In this document: in pieces, positions 33,802 through 41,429 of the stretch
Layout: each line of letters opens with the position of its first letter
How positions within the stretch are numbered: the stretch's first letter is position 1
Assembly (NCBI GenBank): GCA_964531385.1
Contig: CAZHGC010000004.1
Span: forward strand, 1 to 64,000
DNA length: 64,000 bases
Direction: 5' to 3'
DNA from: MGBC114079 sp964531385
Lineage (GTDB): Bacteria > Bacillota > Clostridia > Lachnospirales > CAG-274
The notes under the pieces: model-generated
Told to the model about the DNA's origin: nothing
Database searches by the model: none
Seen by the model: the letters and a program-made list of their open reading frames with translations, nothing else
Made by a program: the position numbers and the translations under genes

Positions 33802-34524
33802 TTAATTTTCGAATATTTTTTTTAATTCGATTTCGGACAACTCTCGAACAGAGCCTTCGGCAATGTTTTCATCGAGTTCAAGCCCGCCGAATTTTATTCT
33901 TTTTAAAAATAAAACTTCTTTTCCGACAGCTTTGAACATTCTTTTTATTTGATGAAATTTACCCTCTGAAATTTCGATTGTAACATTTGTTGTGTTGTCG
34001 TTTGTTGTGCAAATTTGAAGTTTTGCACTTTTACAAATTTCATTTTCGCCTATTTCAACACCTTTTTCAAAAAATTGTATATCTTCTTGGGTTACAATTC
34101 CTGATACGGTTGCATAATATTTTTTCCAAACGTGTTTTTTTGGCGAGAGAGTGTTATGTGCAAAATCTCCGTCATTTGTTAAAATTAGCATACCTACGGT
34201 GTCTTTATCAAGCCTTCCGACAGGGAAGAGGTCGATATTTTTAAAATTATTGGGCAGAATATCGATTACAGTTTTTTCTTTTTTGTCATATGTTGCGGAG
34301 ATTACGCCCGCAGGCTTGTTCATAAGCAAATATATATTTTTTTTGTATGTTAATTCTTTTCCGTTGACGATGATTTTACTGTTTTCGGGGTCAATTTTTA
34401 AATCACTGCTTTTTATGATTTTTCCGTCGACTGTGACTTTTCCTGATTTTATAATGTTTTTTACGTCTTTTCGACTTCCGATTCCGGAATTTGAAAGCAT
34501 TTTATCAATGCGTATAGTTCCCAC
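33802..34524 (-). CDS. RsuA/RluB-family pseudouridine synthase
   Basis: 240 residues. N-terminal S4 RNA-binding domain (RIDKMLSNSGIGSRKDVKNIIKSG) and a catalytic domain with LMNKPAGVISA, the catalytic Asp in VGRLDKDTVGMLILTNDG and EGKFHQIKRMF. It isomerises one uridine in rRNA; RsuA (16S U516) is the closest type, but RluB/RluF-like action is possible. GTG start at 34524 with GGAGG 7 bases upstream; the frame upstream to 34602 contains the promoter and is not coding. Confidence 0.9.
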   Translation of the reverse strand: MGTIRIDKMLSNSGIGSRKDVKNIIKSGKVTVDGKIIKSSDLKIDPENSKIIVNGKELTYKKNIYLLMNKPAGVISATYDKKEKTVIDILPNNFKNIDLFPVGRLDKDTVGMLILTNDGDFAHNTLSPKKHVWKKYYATVSGIVTQEDIQFFEKGVEIGENEICKSAKLQICTTNDNTTNVTIEISEGKFHQIKRMFKAVGKEVLFLKRIKFGGLELDENIAEGSVRELSEIELKKIFEN

Positions 34525-34573
34525 GATTATTCCTCCAAAATTAATAAGTTTTTTTGAAATAAATTTGATTTTT

Positions 34574-34602
34574 ATTATATAGTACAAAAAGCACATTTTC
34601 AA
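34574..34602 (-). promoter_or_regulatory. Promoter for the pseudouridine synthase
   Basis: Minus-strand TTGAAA (34602-34597), 17 bases, TATAAT (34579-34574). Confidence 0.78.
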
Positions 34603-34756
34603 TAAATTTTTTTGACTGCAATTGTAAAAATGTAATTATGGGGGAGCGGGTTAATTATGCGGTGTTATATTAAAATTTTAAAAATTTGTGAAATTTTAAG
34701 GAAATTTATTTTATTTCTTTTTTTTATATACAAATTCAATTTAATTTGTTATAATG

Positions 34757-34900
34757 AAATTGTAAGAAATTAAATTGAAAATAAAAAATACGAAGCGTGT
34801 GCGAAGCACAAAAACCGAAAAAGAGAATTTGCGAAGCAAAAGCGATAGGTTTTTAAGCGGAGTAATTTTTTATTAAACAGAAGATTGTTTCTTATAATTA
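34757..34900. repeat. Structured 144-bp tandem element, copy 1
   Basis: Nested pairing is visible. Outer arms AATTGTAAGAAA (34758-34769) and TTTCTTATAATT (34888-34899), 12 bp with one wobble. Second stem AATAAAAAAT (34780-34789) and ATTTTTTATT (34865-34874). Inside these, hairpin GTGC-GAA-GCAC (34799-34809) and stem AAAAACC (34810-34816)/GGTTTTT (34848-34854) enclosing hairpin TTTGC-GAA-GCAAA (34828-34840). An extended -10 (TGTTATAAT, 34747-34755) lies immediately upstream. There is no open reading frame. It is either a miniature inverted-repeat element or a structured RNA in the leader of the following operon. Confidence 0.8.
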
Positions 34901-35043
34901 AAATTGTAAGAAATTAAATTGAAAATAAAAAATACGAAGCGTGTGCGAAGCACAAAAACCGAAAAAGAGAATTTGCGAAGCAAAAGTGATAGGTTTTTAA
35001 GCGGAGTAATTTTTTATTAAACAGAAGATTGTTTCTTATGATT
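34901..35043. repeat. Structured 144-bp tandem element, copy 2
   Basis: Follows copy 1 at an exact 144-base offset and is nearly identical. Two differences are seen: C34843 becomes T34987 in an unpaired stretch, and the right arm reads TTTCTTATGATT (35032-35043), which still pairs fully through a wobble. The duplicated unit also carries a TATAAT (34894-34899) at the junction. It ends 68 bases before the gene at 35112. Confidence 0.8.
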
Positions 35044-35111
35044 CAAGCAATAACTATTTTATACATAAATAAGTTATTTTAATTTTTATTAAATTTTAGG
35101 AGGAATTGAAA

Positions 35112-35525
35112 ATGGCGGTAATAGATGAAATTATTCGTCTTGAAAGTGATAATAGTTTAAGTTTTGGAAATTACTCGGTTTCGGAAAAACAAAAAGTTAA
35201 CGATTTTGAAGCTGCCGGCGATGTTTATAAAATTAAAACTCACAATGAAATAACAAGGCTTGAGAAAAACGGAAAATTATTGATTGAAACTGTTCCGGGA
35301 ACAACAATTCATAATTTGAAAGTTTCTGAAAAAAATATTTCTTTTTTTGCAGAGGGCATTGAAGATACGCAGGTTACTCTTGAACTTGCATCGGATACAA
35401 TTTATAAAATTTCGGTTGACGATGTATCTTTGGGAAAAATGAAAGCAAATCTTTCAGGAAAAATCAGCTTTAGCGTTGGTTTGAACGCAAAAATGAAAAA
35501 TATTTTCGTTGAAAAAATTATTTAA
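35112..35525 (+). CDS. Conserved small beta-rich protein of unknown function
   Basis: 137 residues, no signal peptide or membrane segment. It looks like a repeated beta structure: LSFGNYSVSEKQKVNDF, then ITRLEKNGKLLIETVPGTTIHNL and a C-terminal KMKANLSGKISFSVGL. Clostridial proteins of this look are sometimes labelled endosialidase, a name I cannot support here: no catalytic motif is visible. ATG at 35112 lies 8 bases after AGGAGG. It precedes radA by 21 bases and sits behind the tandem 144-bp element. Confidence 0.7.
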   Translation: MAVIDEIIRLESDNSLSFGNYSVSEKQKVNDFEAAGDVYKIKTHNEITRLEKNGKLLIETVPGTTIHNLKVSEKNISFFAEGIEDTQVTLELASDTIYKISVDDVSLGKMKANLSGKISFSVGLNAKMKNIFVEKII

Positions 35526-35546
35526 TTATGAATTAACGGTGGTTAT

Positions 35547-36911
35547 ATGGCAAAACTAAAAACAAAATATGTTTGTAGTGAATGTGGATATGAAACGGGA
35601 AGGTGGTTTGGAAAATGCCCTTCTTGCGGTATGTTCAACACTATGAACGAAGAGGTTGTTGCAAAAACATCGGCATATTCTTCCGGTTTGCCGGTATCTT
35701 CGCTTGGCAAACCGCTGAAGCTTGAAAATATTAAGCCTATCGATGATGACAGAATTAAAACAAATATTGGCGAACTTGACAGAGTTCTGAGCGGGGGAAT
35801 TGTTCAAGGTTCGTTGACTCTTGTTGGTGGAGACCCCGGAATTGGAAAATCTACTCTTCTTATCCAAATTTGTCAAAATATTGGTTGTCAGGGCAAAAAA
35901 ATATTATATGTTTCGGGCGAAGAATCTGTTCAGCAAATTAAGCTTAGAGCATCAAGACTTAACATAACAACCGAGAATCTTTTGTTATTATCCGAAACAA
36001 GTTTGAACATAATAGAAAATACAATAAAAGAAATAAAACCGGATTTAATTGTTATCGATTCAATTCAAACGATGTTTCTTGATGAAATTTCAAGTGCTCC
36101 GGGAAGCGTTACACAGGTTCGTGAATGTACTTCAAAGCTTATGCATTTGGGCAAAGGCGAAAATATTTCGATTCTTATTGTTGGACACGTTACAAAAGAC
36201 GGTGCTATTGCAGGACCACGAGTTTTGGAGCATATGGTTGATACGGTTTTGTATTTTGAGGGTGAACGCAGGGCAAGTTACAGAATTTTGCGTGCGGTTA
36301 AAAATCGTTTTGGCTCAACAAACGAAATTGGCGTTTTTGAAATGAGAAAAGAAGGTTTGACGGAAATTACAAATCCTTCAGAATATATGCTTTCGGGGAG
36401 GCCTTTGAATGTTTCTGGGTCGTCTGTTACGTGCAGTATTGAGGGAACAAGGCCAATTCTTGTTGAAGTTCAATCGCTTATAACCTATACAAATTTTGGA
36501 ATGCCAAGGAGAATGGCAACAGGTGTTGATTATAACCGAGTTACTTTGCTTATTGCTGTTCTTGAAAAACGTGTTGGTTTGAATTTGGGAAATTATGACA
36601 GTTATGTTAGCCTTGCGGGAGGAATTAAGATTGCTGAACCGTCATTGGACGCTGCTGTTGTTTGTGCGGTTGCATCAAGCTATAAAAATAAACAAATTGA
36701 CCCATTTACAATTGTTTTTGGTGAAATTGGCTTGACGGGCGAGATGCGAGCGGTTGCTATGAGCGAAAAGAGAGTTATGGAGGCGGCAAAGCTTGGTTTT
36801 AAAACTTGTGTTCTCCCGAAAGAAAATTATAAAGAAGTTCAAAATATTCAAAATATCAAAGTAATTGGCGTTTCTTCGGTTTCGGAACTTTTAAATGCTG
36901 TTTTGTCATAG
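35547..36911 (+). CDS. radA: DNA repair protein RadA (Sms)
   Basis: 454 residues: C4 zinc finger (CSECG and CPSC, residues 10-30), RecA-like ATPase with Walker A GGDPGIGKST, the RadA motif KNRFGSTNEIGVFEM and a C-terminal Lon-protease-like domain (VSLAGGIKIAEPSLDAAVV, GEIGLTGEMRAV). It is a branch-migration helicase in recombination. ATG at 35547; GGTGG upstream is a weak binding site. In Bacillus it follows the ctsR-mcsAB-clpC operon; here it follows an unknown small gene. Confidence 0.96.
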   Translation: MAKLKTKYVCSECGYETGRWFGKCPSCGMFNTMNEEVVAKTSAYSSGLPVSSLGKPLKLENIKPIDDDRIKTNIGELDRVLSGGIVQGSLTLVGGDPGIGKSTLLIQICQNIGCQGKKILYVSGEESVQQIKLRASRLNITTENLLLLSETSLNIIENTIKEIKPDLIVIDSIQTMFLDEISSAPGSVTQVRECTSKLMHLGKGENISILIVGHVTKDGAIAGPRVLEHMVDTVLYFEGERRASYRILRAVKNRFGSTNEIGVFEMRKEGLTEITNPSEYMLSGRPLNVSGSSVTCSIEGTRPILVEVQSLITYTNFGMPRRMATGVDYNRVTLLIAVLEKRVGLNLGNYDSYVSLAGGIKIAEPSLDAAVVCAVASSYKNKQIDPFTIVFGEIGLTGEMRAVAMSEKRVMEAAKLGFKTCVLPKENYKEVQNIQNIKVIGVSSVSELLNAVLS

Positions 36912-36940
36912 TTTTGTTAAAAATAAATTTAATGTGGCAG

Positions 36941-36969
36941 TTGAAAAAAATACAAAAGTGTAGTAAAAT
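36941..36969 (+). promoter_or_regulatory. Promoter for the SEC-C gene and the sua5-upp region
   Basis: TTGAAA (36941-36946), 17 bases, TAAAAT (36964-36969), 30 bases after the radA stop. Confidence 0.6.
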
Positions 36970-37055
36970 TAGAATTCGGTATGTTGTCTTATTTTTTATA
37001 ATTAGAAGACACTGACTTTATATAAAACATATTCAATTATTAGGAGGATTTACAA

Positions 37056-37553
37056 ATGGCTTTATATGAAGAATGGTTTAAAAAAGCGTATACTCGTGAT
37101 GGAAAAACAAATAATCAGCTTTGGGACGATTATATCCCAAAAGAACAAAAAATATATGAATATATTCTTGAGGAAAAAGTTGAAAAAATTGAGGGAACAG
37201 TTAAAGAACTTAGCGAAAGATTTTCGATGTCTCCCGAATATATTGCCGGTTTTATTGACGGAATAAACGATACTCAGGAAGAAAAGGTTAATCTTGAGAA
37301 CCTTGAAGAAAACACTTCTGTTTCGATAAAAATTGATTTTGAGGTTCTTTACAAAAAAATGGTTGAATATAAAGCAGACCATTTATATAATCTTCCTCAA
37401 TGGAAAAATATATTCACTGAGGAACATATGAAAGTTCTTTACAAAGGTCAGAAAAGCTCAAAAACTTACGTTAGAGAAGAGAAAATTGGCAGAAATGACC
37501 CTTGCCCTTGCGGAAGCGGCAAAAAATATAAAAAATGCTGTGGTGCAAAATAA
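37056..37553 (+). CDS. SEC-C metal-binding domain protein
   Basis: 165 residues. Helical N-terminal part (YEEWFKKAYTRDG; an ERFSMSPEYIAGFIDGIND segment) and a C-terminal SEC-C knuckle NDPCPCGSGKKYKKCC (residues 147-162), as at the end of SecA, where it binds zinc, ribosome and SecB. Function unknown; a link to ribosomes or protein quality control is an inference. GGAGG lies 9 bases before the ATG. sua5 starts 3 bases after the stop. Related knuckle: the MetAP at 25303. Confidence 0.85.
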   Translation: MALYEEWFKKAYTRDGKTNNQLWDDYIPKEQKIYEYILEEKVEKIEGTVKELSERFSMSPEYIAGFIDGINDTQEEKVNLENLEENTSVSIKIDFEVLYKKMVEYKADHLYNLPQWKNIFTEEHMKVLYKGQKSSKTYVREEKIGRNDPCPCGSGKKYKKCCGAK

Positions 37554-37556
37554 TTT

Positions 37557-38615
37557 ATGGAGACAATAATAAAAGCTGTTGATTTCAACAATCCCAAAAA
37601 TGATGCAGATGTTTTTGAGCAAGCTGCGAGCATAATAAAAGACGGAGGTCTTGTTGCATTTCCGACAGAAACTGTTTATGGGTTGGGGGCGAATGCTCTC
37701 GACCCTGTTGCAGTTAAGAAGATTTATGCGGCAAAGGGTCGACCTTCGGACAACCCTTTGATTGTTCATATATCCGAGATATCTGAAATTTTGCCTCTTG
37801 TTAAAGAAATTCCGGAAAATGCGAAAAAGCTTATGGAAGCGTTTTGGCCGGGTCCGATTACTATGATTTTTAAGAAAACTGACATAATTCCAAAGGAAGT
37901 TTCGGGAGGGCTTGAAACGGTTGCAATTCGTTTTCCTGAAAACAAGGTTGCCAGATTTTTGATTAAAACTGCCGGTGTTCCGATTGCGGCACCAAGTGCA
38001 AATTCTTCTGGAAAACCAAGCCCGACAAGAGCATCACACGTTGAATTTGACTTGAATTCAAAAATAGATATGATAATTGACGGAGGATATTCGGAATTTG
38101 GTCTTGAATCGACAATATTAGATGTTTCCGGCGATGTTTTCTGTATTTTGAGACCGGGTTCGGTTACAAAAAATATGATAGAGCAAGTTGTTGGAAAAGT
38201 TAACATTGACAAAGCTGTTTTGGGAAAGCTTGAAAAAGACGAAAAGCCAAAGGCTCCGGGTATGAAATATACTCACTATTCTCCTTCCGCAAATGTAACG
38301 ATAGTAAACGGAACCATTGACGATACGGTTGAGAAAATAAATTCTTTTGTTGCTGAAAATTCTGCGAAAAATATTAAAACGGGCGTTATTGCAACAGAGC
38401 AAACAAAAGACAGATATATTTGCGACAATATACTTATAATTGGCGACAGAAATAACCCAAAAGAAATTGCGGCAAATCTTTTTAAAATTTTGCGAAAGTG
38501 TGATTTTTTGGGGCTTTCTGAGGTTTATGTTGAGGCATTTGACGAAAATGAGGTTGGTTTGGCAATAATGAATCGTTTGAAAAAAGCGGCAGGTTACAAT
38601 ATTGTGAACGTATAG
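37557..38615 (+). CDS. sua5: Threonylcarbamoyl-AMP synthase (Sua5/YwlC)
   Basis: 352 residues: YrdC domain (FPTETVYGLGANA, KGRPSDNPLIVHI, RFPENKVARFLI, APSANSSGKPSPT) and the C-terminal Sua5 domain (KAPGMKYTHYSP), which distinguishes it from the short TsaC form. It makes threonylcarbamoyl-AMP for the t6A modification of ANN-decoding tRNAs, working with TsaD/B/E. ATG directly after the SEC-C gene. The order sua5-phosphatase-rpiB-upp resembles B. subtilis ywlC-ywlE-ywlF-upp. Confidence 0.95.
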   Translation: METIIKAVDFNNPKNDADVFEQAASIIKDGGLVAFPTETVYGLGANALDPVAVKKIYAAKGRPSDNPLIVHISEISEILPLVKEIPENAKKLMEAFWPGPITMIFKKTDIIPKEVSGGLETVAIRFPENKVARFLIKTAGVPIAAPSANSSGKPSPTRASHVEFDLNSKIDMIIDGGYSEFGLESTILDVSGDVFCILRPGSVTKNMIEQVVGKVNIDKAVLGKLEKDEKPKAPGMKYTHYSPSANVTIVNGTIDDTVEKINSFVAENSAKNIKTGVIATEQTKDRYICDNILIIGDRNNPKEIAANLFKILRKCDFLGLSEVYVEAFDENEVGLAIMNRLKKAAGYNIVNV

Positions 38616-38652
38616 TTTATTTGCGTTATTTTATGAAAATCGGGTGTTTGGT

Positions 38653-39138
38653 ATGTGTGGAAAAAAATTATTTGAACATAAAGTTAAAAATGTCATATTT
38701 GTTTGCACCGGAAATACGTGCAGAAGTCCTATGGCGGCGGCTTTGATGAAATCTTTTTCGGAAAAAGACAATTTGGGCATAAACGTTATTTCGAGAGGGC
38801 TTTCTGTTTTTGAAAATTCACCTGCAAGCGAAAATTCTGTTGAGGCTTTAAAAAAATATGATATTGACTTAACAAATCATTATGCAAAGGCTTTGACTTT
38901 TGAAGAAATTAATTCATCTGATTTGATTTTAACTATGTCTGAAAATCATAAAAATATGATACTTTCAGCTGTTCCGGAATGCAAAGACAAAGTTTTTACG
39001 TTATATGAATTTGCTTTTGGCGAAAGTTGTGATATTTTGGACCCTTTTGGCGGAAGTTTTGAAATTTATGCCGGCTGTCTTGACGAAATTTATAAATGTG
39101 TAAAAGAAATAATTGACAAAAATAAACTGAATTTATAG
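38653..39138 (+). CDS. ywlE: Low-molecular-weight phosphatase, probable protein-arginine phosphatase (YwlE-like)
   Basis: 161 residues. Phosphatase loop VCTGNTCRSPMAAA (C-x5-R) near residue 14, and the general-acid Asp in DPFGG near residue 130. The Thr of GNT at the position before the second Cys is the residue that sets arginine specificity in YwlE (tyrosine phosphatases usually have Ile/Leu). Such enzymes counter McsB-type arginine phosphorylation. Context supports the call: between sua5 and rpiB as in B. subtilis. ATG at 38653 with GGGTG upstream. Confidence 0.85.
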   Translation: MCGKKLFEHKVKNVIFVCTGNTCRSPMAAALMKSFSEKDNLGINVISRGLSVFENSPASENSVEALKKYDIDLTNHYAKALTFEEINSSDLILTMSENHKNMILSAVPECKDKVFTLYEFAFGESCDILDPFGGSFEIYAGCLDEIYKCVKEIIDKNKLNL

Positions 39139-39150
39139 GAGTGTTGAACA

Positions 39151-39579
39151 TTGATTGGTTTGGGCTGTGACCATGGTGGTTTTGAATTGAAAAACGAAAT
39201 AATAAAATATCTTGAAGAAAATAATATTTCTTTTAAAGATTACGGAACATATACGGAAGAGTCTACTGATTATCCCATTTATGCGAAGAAGGTTGCAAAT
39301 GCTGTTGTTTCGGGAGAATGCGAAAAAGGAATTTTGATTTGCGGAACAGGCATTGGAATATCCATAACGGCGAACAAAATTAAGGGAGTTCGCGCGGCTC
39401 TTTGTCATGATGTGTTTTCTGCAAAAGCAACACGTCTTCACAACGATGCAAATATTTTGGCTATGGGCGGAAGAGTTGTTGGTGCAGGGCTTGCAATTGA
39501 AATTGTTAAAGCTTTTTTGGAAACTGATTTTTCAAACGAGGAACGTCATATACGAAGAATAAATATGATTGAAGATTAG
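39151..39579 (+). CDS. rpiB: Ribose-5-phosphate isomerase B
   Basis: 142 residues. LGCDHGGFELKNEII at the start, ICGTGIGISITANKIKGVRAA with the catalytic Cys, and RLHNDANILAMGGR. It interconverts ribose-5-P and ribulose-5-P. TTG start at 39151, 9 bases after GGAG and 12 bases after the phosphatase gene. Confidence 0.95.
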   Translation: MIGLGCDHGGFELKNEIIKYLEENNISFKDYGTYTEESTDYPIYAKKVANAVVSGECEKGILICGTGIGISITANKIKGVRAALCHDVFSAKATRLHNDANILAMGGRVVGAGLAIEIVKAFLETDFSNEERHIRRINMIED

Positions 39580-39610
39580 TTTTACGATTTTATATTTTTG
39601 ATTGAAAAAA

Positions 39611-39636
39611 GCTTGCAATCATAGTTGAAAGCAAGC
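39611..39636. repeat. GCTTGC/GCAAGC inverted repeat over the upp promoter
   Basis: GCTTGC (39611-39616) and GCAAGC (39631-39636) flank 14 bases that include the -35 of the upp promoter. There is no T-tract. It could be an operator; evidence is positional only. Confidence 0.4.
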
Positions 39637-39654
39637 AAAATTGTAATTTATAAT
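39625..39654 (+). promoter_or_regulatory. Promoter for upp
   Basis: TTGAAA (39625-39630), 18 bases, TATAAT (39649-39654). The leader is about 65 bases; no PyrR-type attenuator is recognised. Confidence 0.65.
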
Positions 39655-39725
39655 TGTGCGATGTTGCTTTAATTTTGTTTTGTTTGAAACGAAATTTTGC
39701 AAAAGATAACAAGGAGGAATTTGAA

Positions 39726-40352
39726 ATGAGCAATTTATATATTTTGGACCACCCGCTTATTCAGAGCAAGCTTACAATGCTTAGAAACAAGGAAACTTCC
39801 GACAAGGAATTTCGTGAGCTTGTTGCTGAAATTTCGTCATTAATTTGCTATGAGGCTTCAAGAAATCTTTCTGTTGAGGAGACAACTGTTGAAACTCCTC
39901 TTGGACAGGCAAAAGGGAAAGTTCTTGAAAACAAAATTGGTATTGTTGCAATTTTGAGAACGGGAATTGGTATGGCAGAGGGGATTTTGTCTTTAATGCC
40001 AAACGCCAAACTTGGTCATATTGGTCTTTATCGTGACCCAAATACTTTGATGCCTATAGAATATTTTTGTAAAGTTCCGGAAGATTCGGAGCATTGCGAG
40101 ATATTTCTTCTTGACCCTATGCTTGCAACAGGCGGAACAGCATCTTCCGCAATTCAATTTATAAAAGAAAGAGGAATTAAAAATATAAAATATCTTTGTT
40201 TGATTGCTGCTCCGAGCGGTGTTAAACGTGTTCAGGAAGAGCACCCCGATGTTGATATATATACAGCGGCTCTTGACGAATATTTAACTGAAAACGGATA
40301 TATATTCCCAGGTCTTGGAGATGTTGGGAGCAGGCTTTACGGAACAAAATAA
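39726..40352 (+). CDS. upp: Uracil phosphoribosyltransferase
   Basis: 209 residues. It makes UMP from uracil and PRPP. LDHPLIQSKLTMLRNKETSDKEFR at the start; PRPP-binding loop FLLDPMLATGGTASSAIQF; and YTAALDEYLTENGYIFPGLGDVGSRLYG at the end bind uracil. ATG at 39726 follows AAGGAGG by 8 bases; the frame upstream to 39654 is leader. Confidence 0.97.
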   Translation: MSNLYILDHPLIQSKLTMLRNKETSDKEFRELVAEISSLICYEASRNLSVEETTVETPLGQAKGKVLENKIGIVAILRTGIGMAEGILSLMPNAKLGHIGLYRDPNTLMPIEYFCKVPEDSEHCEIFLLDPMLATGGTASSAIQFIKERGIKNIKYLCLIAAPSGVKRVQEEHPDVDIYTAALDEYLTENGYIFPGLGDVGSRLYGTK

Positions 40353-40370
40353 CAGAAGGGAGTAATTATA

Positions 40371-41399
40371 TTGGATCATAATTGGTTGCTGTATATGGCA
40401 GCATTTGCAACTTCCTTTGCGATTTCCCTTCTTACAACACCTCTTGCGAAAAAGTTGGCTTTCAAGTTGAAGGCAATTGATTATCCTAAGTCGAGAGGTC
40501 TTCACACAGAGCCTATGCCACGTATGGGCGGAATTGCTATTGTTCTTGGTTTTATGATAACGGTTCTTTTATTGGGCCCGTTTGTTTCGGATTTTATGTC
40601 AACGCAATTTACAGGATTTATGATTGGCGGAATTATAATTGTTATTTTGGGAATGCTTGACGATATATATGAACTTAGTGCAAAGTTTAAATTTATTGTT
40701 CAGATAATTGTTGCGGTGATTGTTGTTGAAACGGGAACAAGAATTGATGTTATAATGTGGCCGTATTGGGAATATTTTAAAAATTTTAATGCTCCGATAA
40801 CAATTCTTTGGATAATTGGCGTTATAAACGCTGTAAATCTTATTGATGGTGTTGATGGGCTTGCGGCAGGGGTTACTTCAATTGCGGCACTTTGTTTGAC
40901 GGTTCTTTGCATAATTTCCGGAAGTGCTACGGCAGTTGTTTTAACTTCAACTCTTGCGGGAGCTTGTCTTGGATTTCTTCCGAGGAATTTTAGCCCTGCC
41001 GAAGTTTATATGGGCGATACGGGTTCAACTTTTTTGGGATATGTTCTTGCGGTTTCATCGTGTATTGGCGTTTACAAAAGCTATGCGGTTTTATCGGTTG
41101 TAATTGCTGTTCTTGCAATGGCTTTGCCGATTTTGGACACACTTTTTGCAATGATTAGGCGAGCAATTAACCACAAACCTATAATGAGTCCGGACAGAGG
41201 GCATCTTCATCACAGATTGATTGACAGCGGATATTCTCACAGACAAGCTGTTATGATTCTTTATGGTTTGAGTGCAATAAGTGCGGTTATAGCAATTTTA
41301 ATTGCTGTTCAAGATTTTCAGGCAACCGTTGTTGTTCTCTTGTTTTTCTTGGTTCTTTTACTTATGCTTTATGTTTATCGTTCAAGAACAAACAAATAA
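40371..41399 (+). CDS. tagO: Undecaprenyl-phosphate N-acetylhexosamine-1-phosphate transferase (TagO/WecA type)
   Basis: 342 residues, about ten or eleven membrane segments. Family blocks: HTEPMPRMGGIAIV, the catalytic DDIYELSAKFK, NLIDGVDGLAAG, GDTGSTFLGY and the cytoplasmic His motif SPDRGHLHHRLID. It starts teichoic acid or other envelope polymers by loading GlcNAc-1-P on undecaprenyl phosphate; MraY is excluded because the gene is outside a mur cluster and has the WecA-type HLHHRL loop. TTG start at 40371 after AAGGGAG, 18 bases after upp. Confidence 0.92.
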   Translation: MDHNWLLYMAAFATSFAISLLTTPLAKKLAFKLKAIDYPKSRGLHTEPMPRMGGIAIVLGFMITVLLLGPFVSDFMSTQFTGFMIGGIIIVILGMLDDIYELSAKFKFIVQIIVAVIVVETGTRIDVIMWPYWEYFKNFNAPITILWIIGVINAVNLIDGVDGLAAGVTSIAALCLTVLCIISGSATAVVLTSTLAGACLGFLPRNFSPAEVYMGDTGSTFLGYVLAVSSCIGVYKSYAVLSVVIAVLAMALPILDTLFAMIRRAINHKPIMSPDRGHLHHRLIDSGYSHRQAVMILYGLSAISAVIAILIAVQDFQATVVVLLFFLVLLLMLYVYRSRTNK

Positions 41400-41429
41400 T
41401 TTTGGACAAATGAAAGGTATGTGTTTTTG

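Noticed and set aside
34525..34602. Hydrophobic N-terminal extension of the pseudouridine synthase
   Set aside because: The frame is open, but it covers the promoter; GTG 34524 has GGAGG at proper spacing and fits the family start.
34747..35043. Tandem 144-bp units as a CRISPR array or known riboswitch
   Set aside because: Only two copies, no spacers between them, and the structure matches no riboswitch class I know.
38644..38652. GTG 38644 as start of the phosphatase
   Set aside because: It lies inside the only plausible ribosome binding site (GGGTG); ATG at 38653 has correct spacing.
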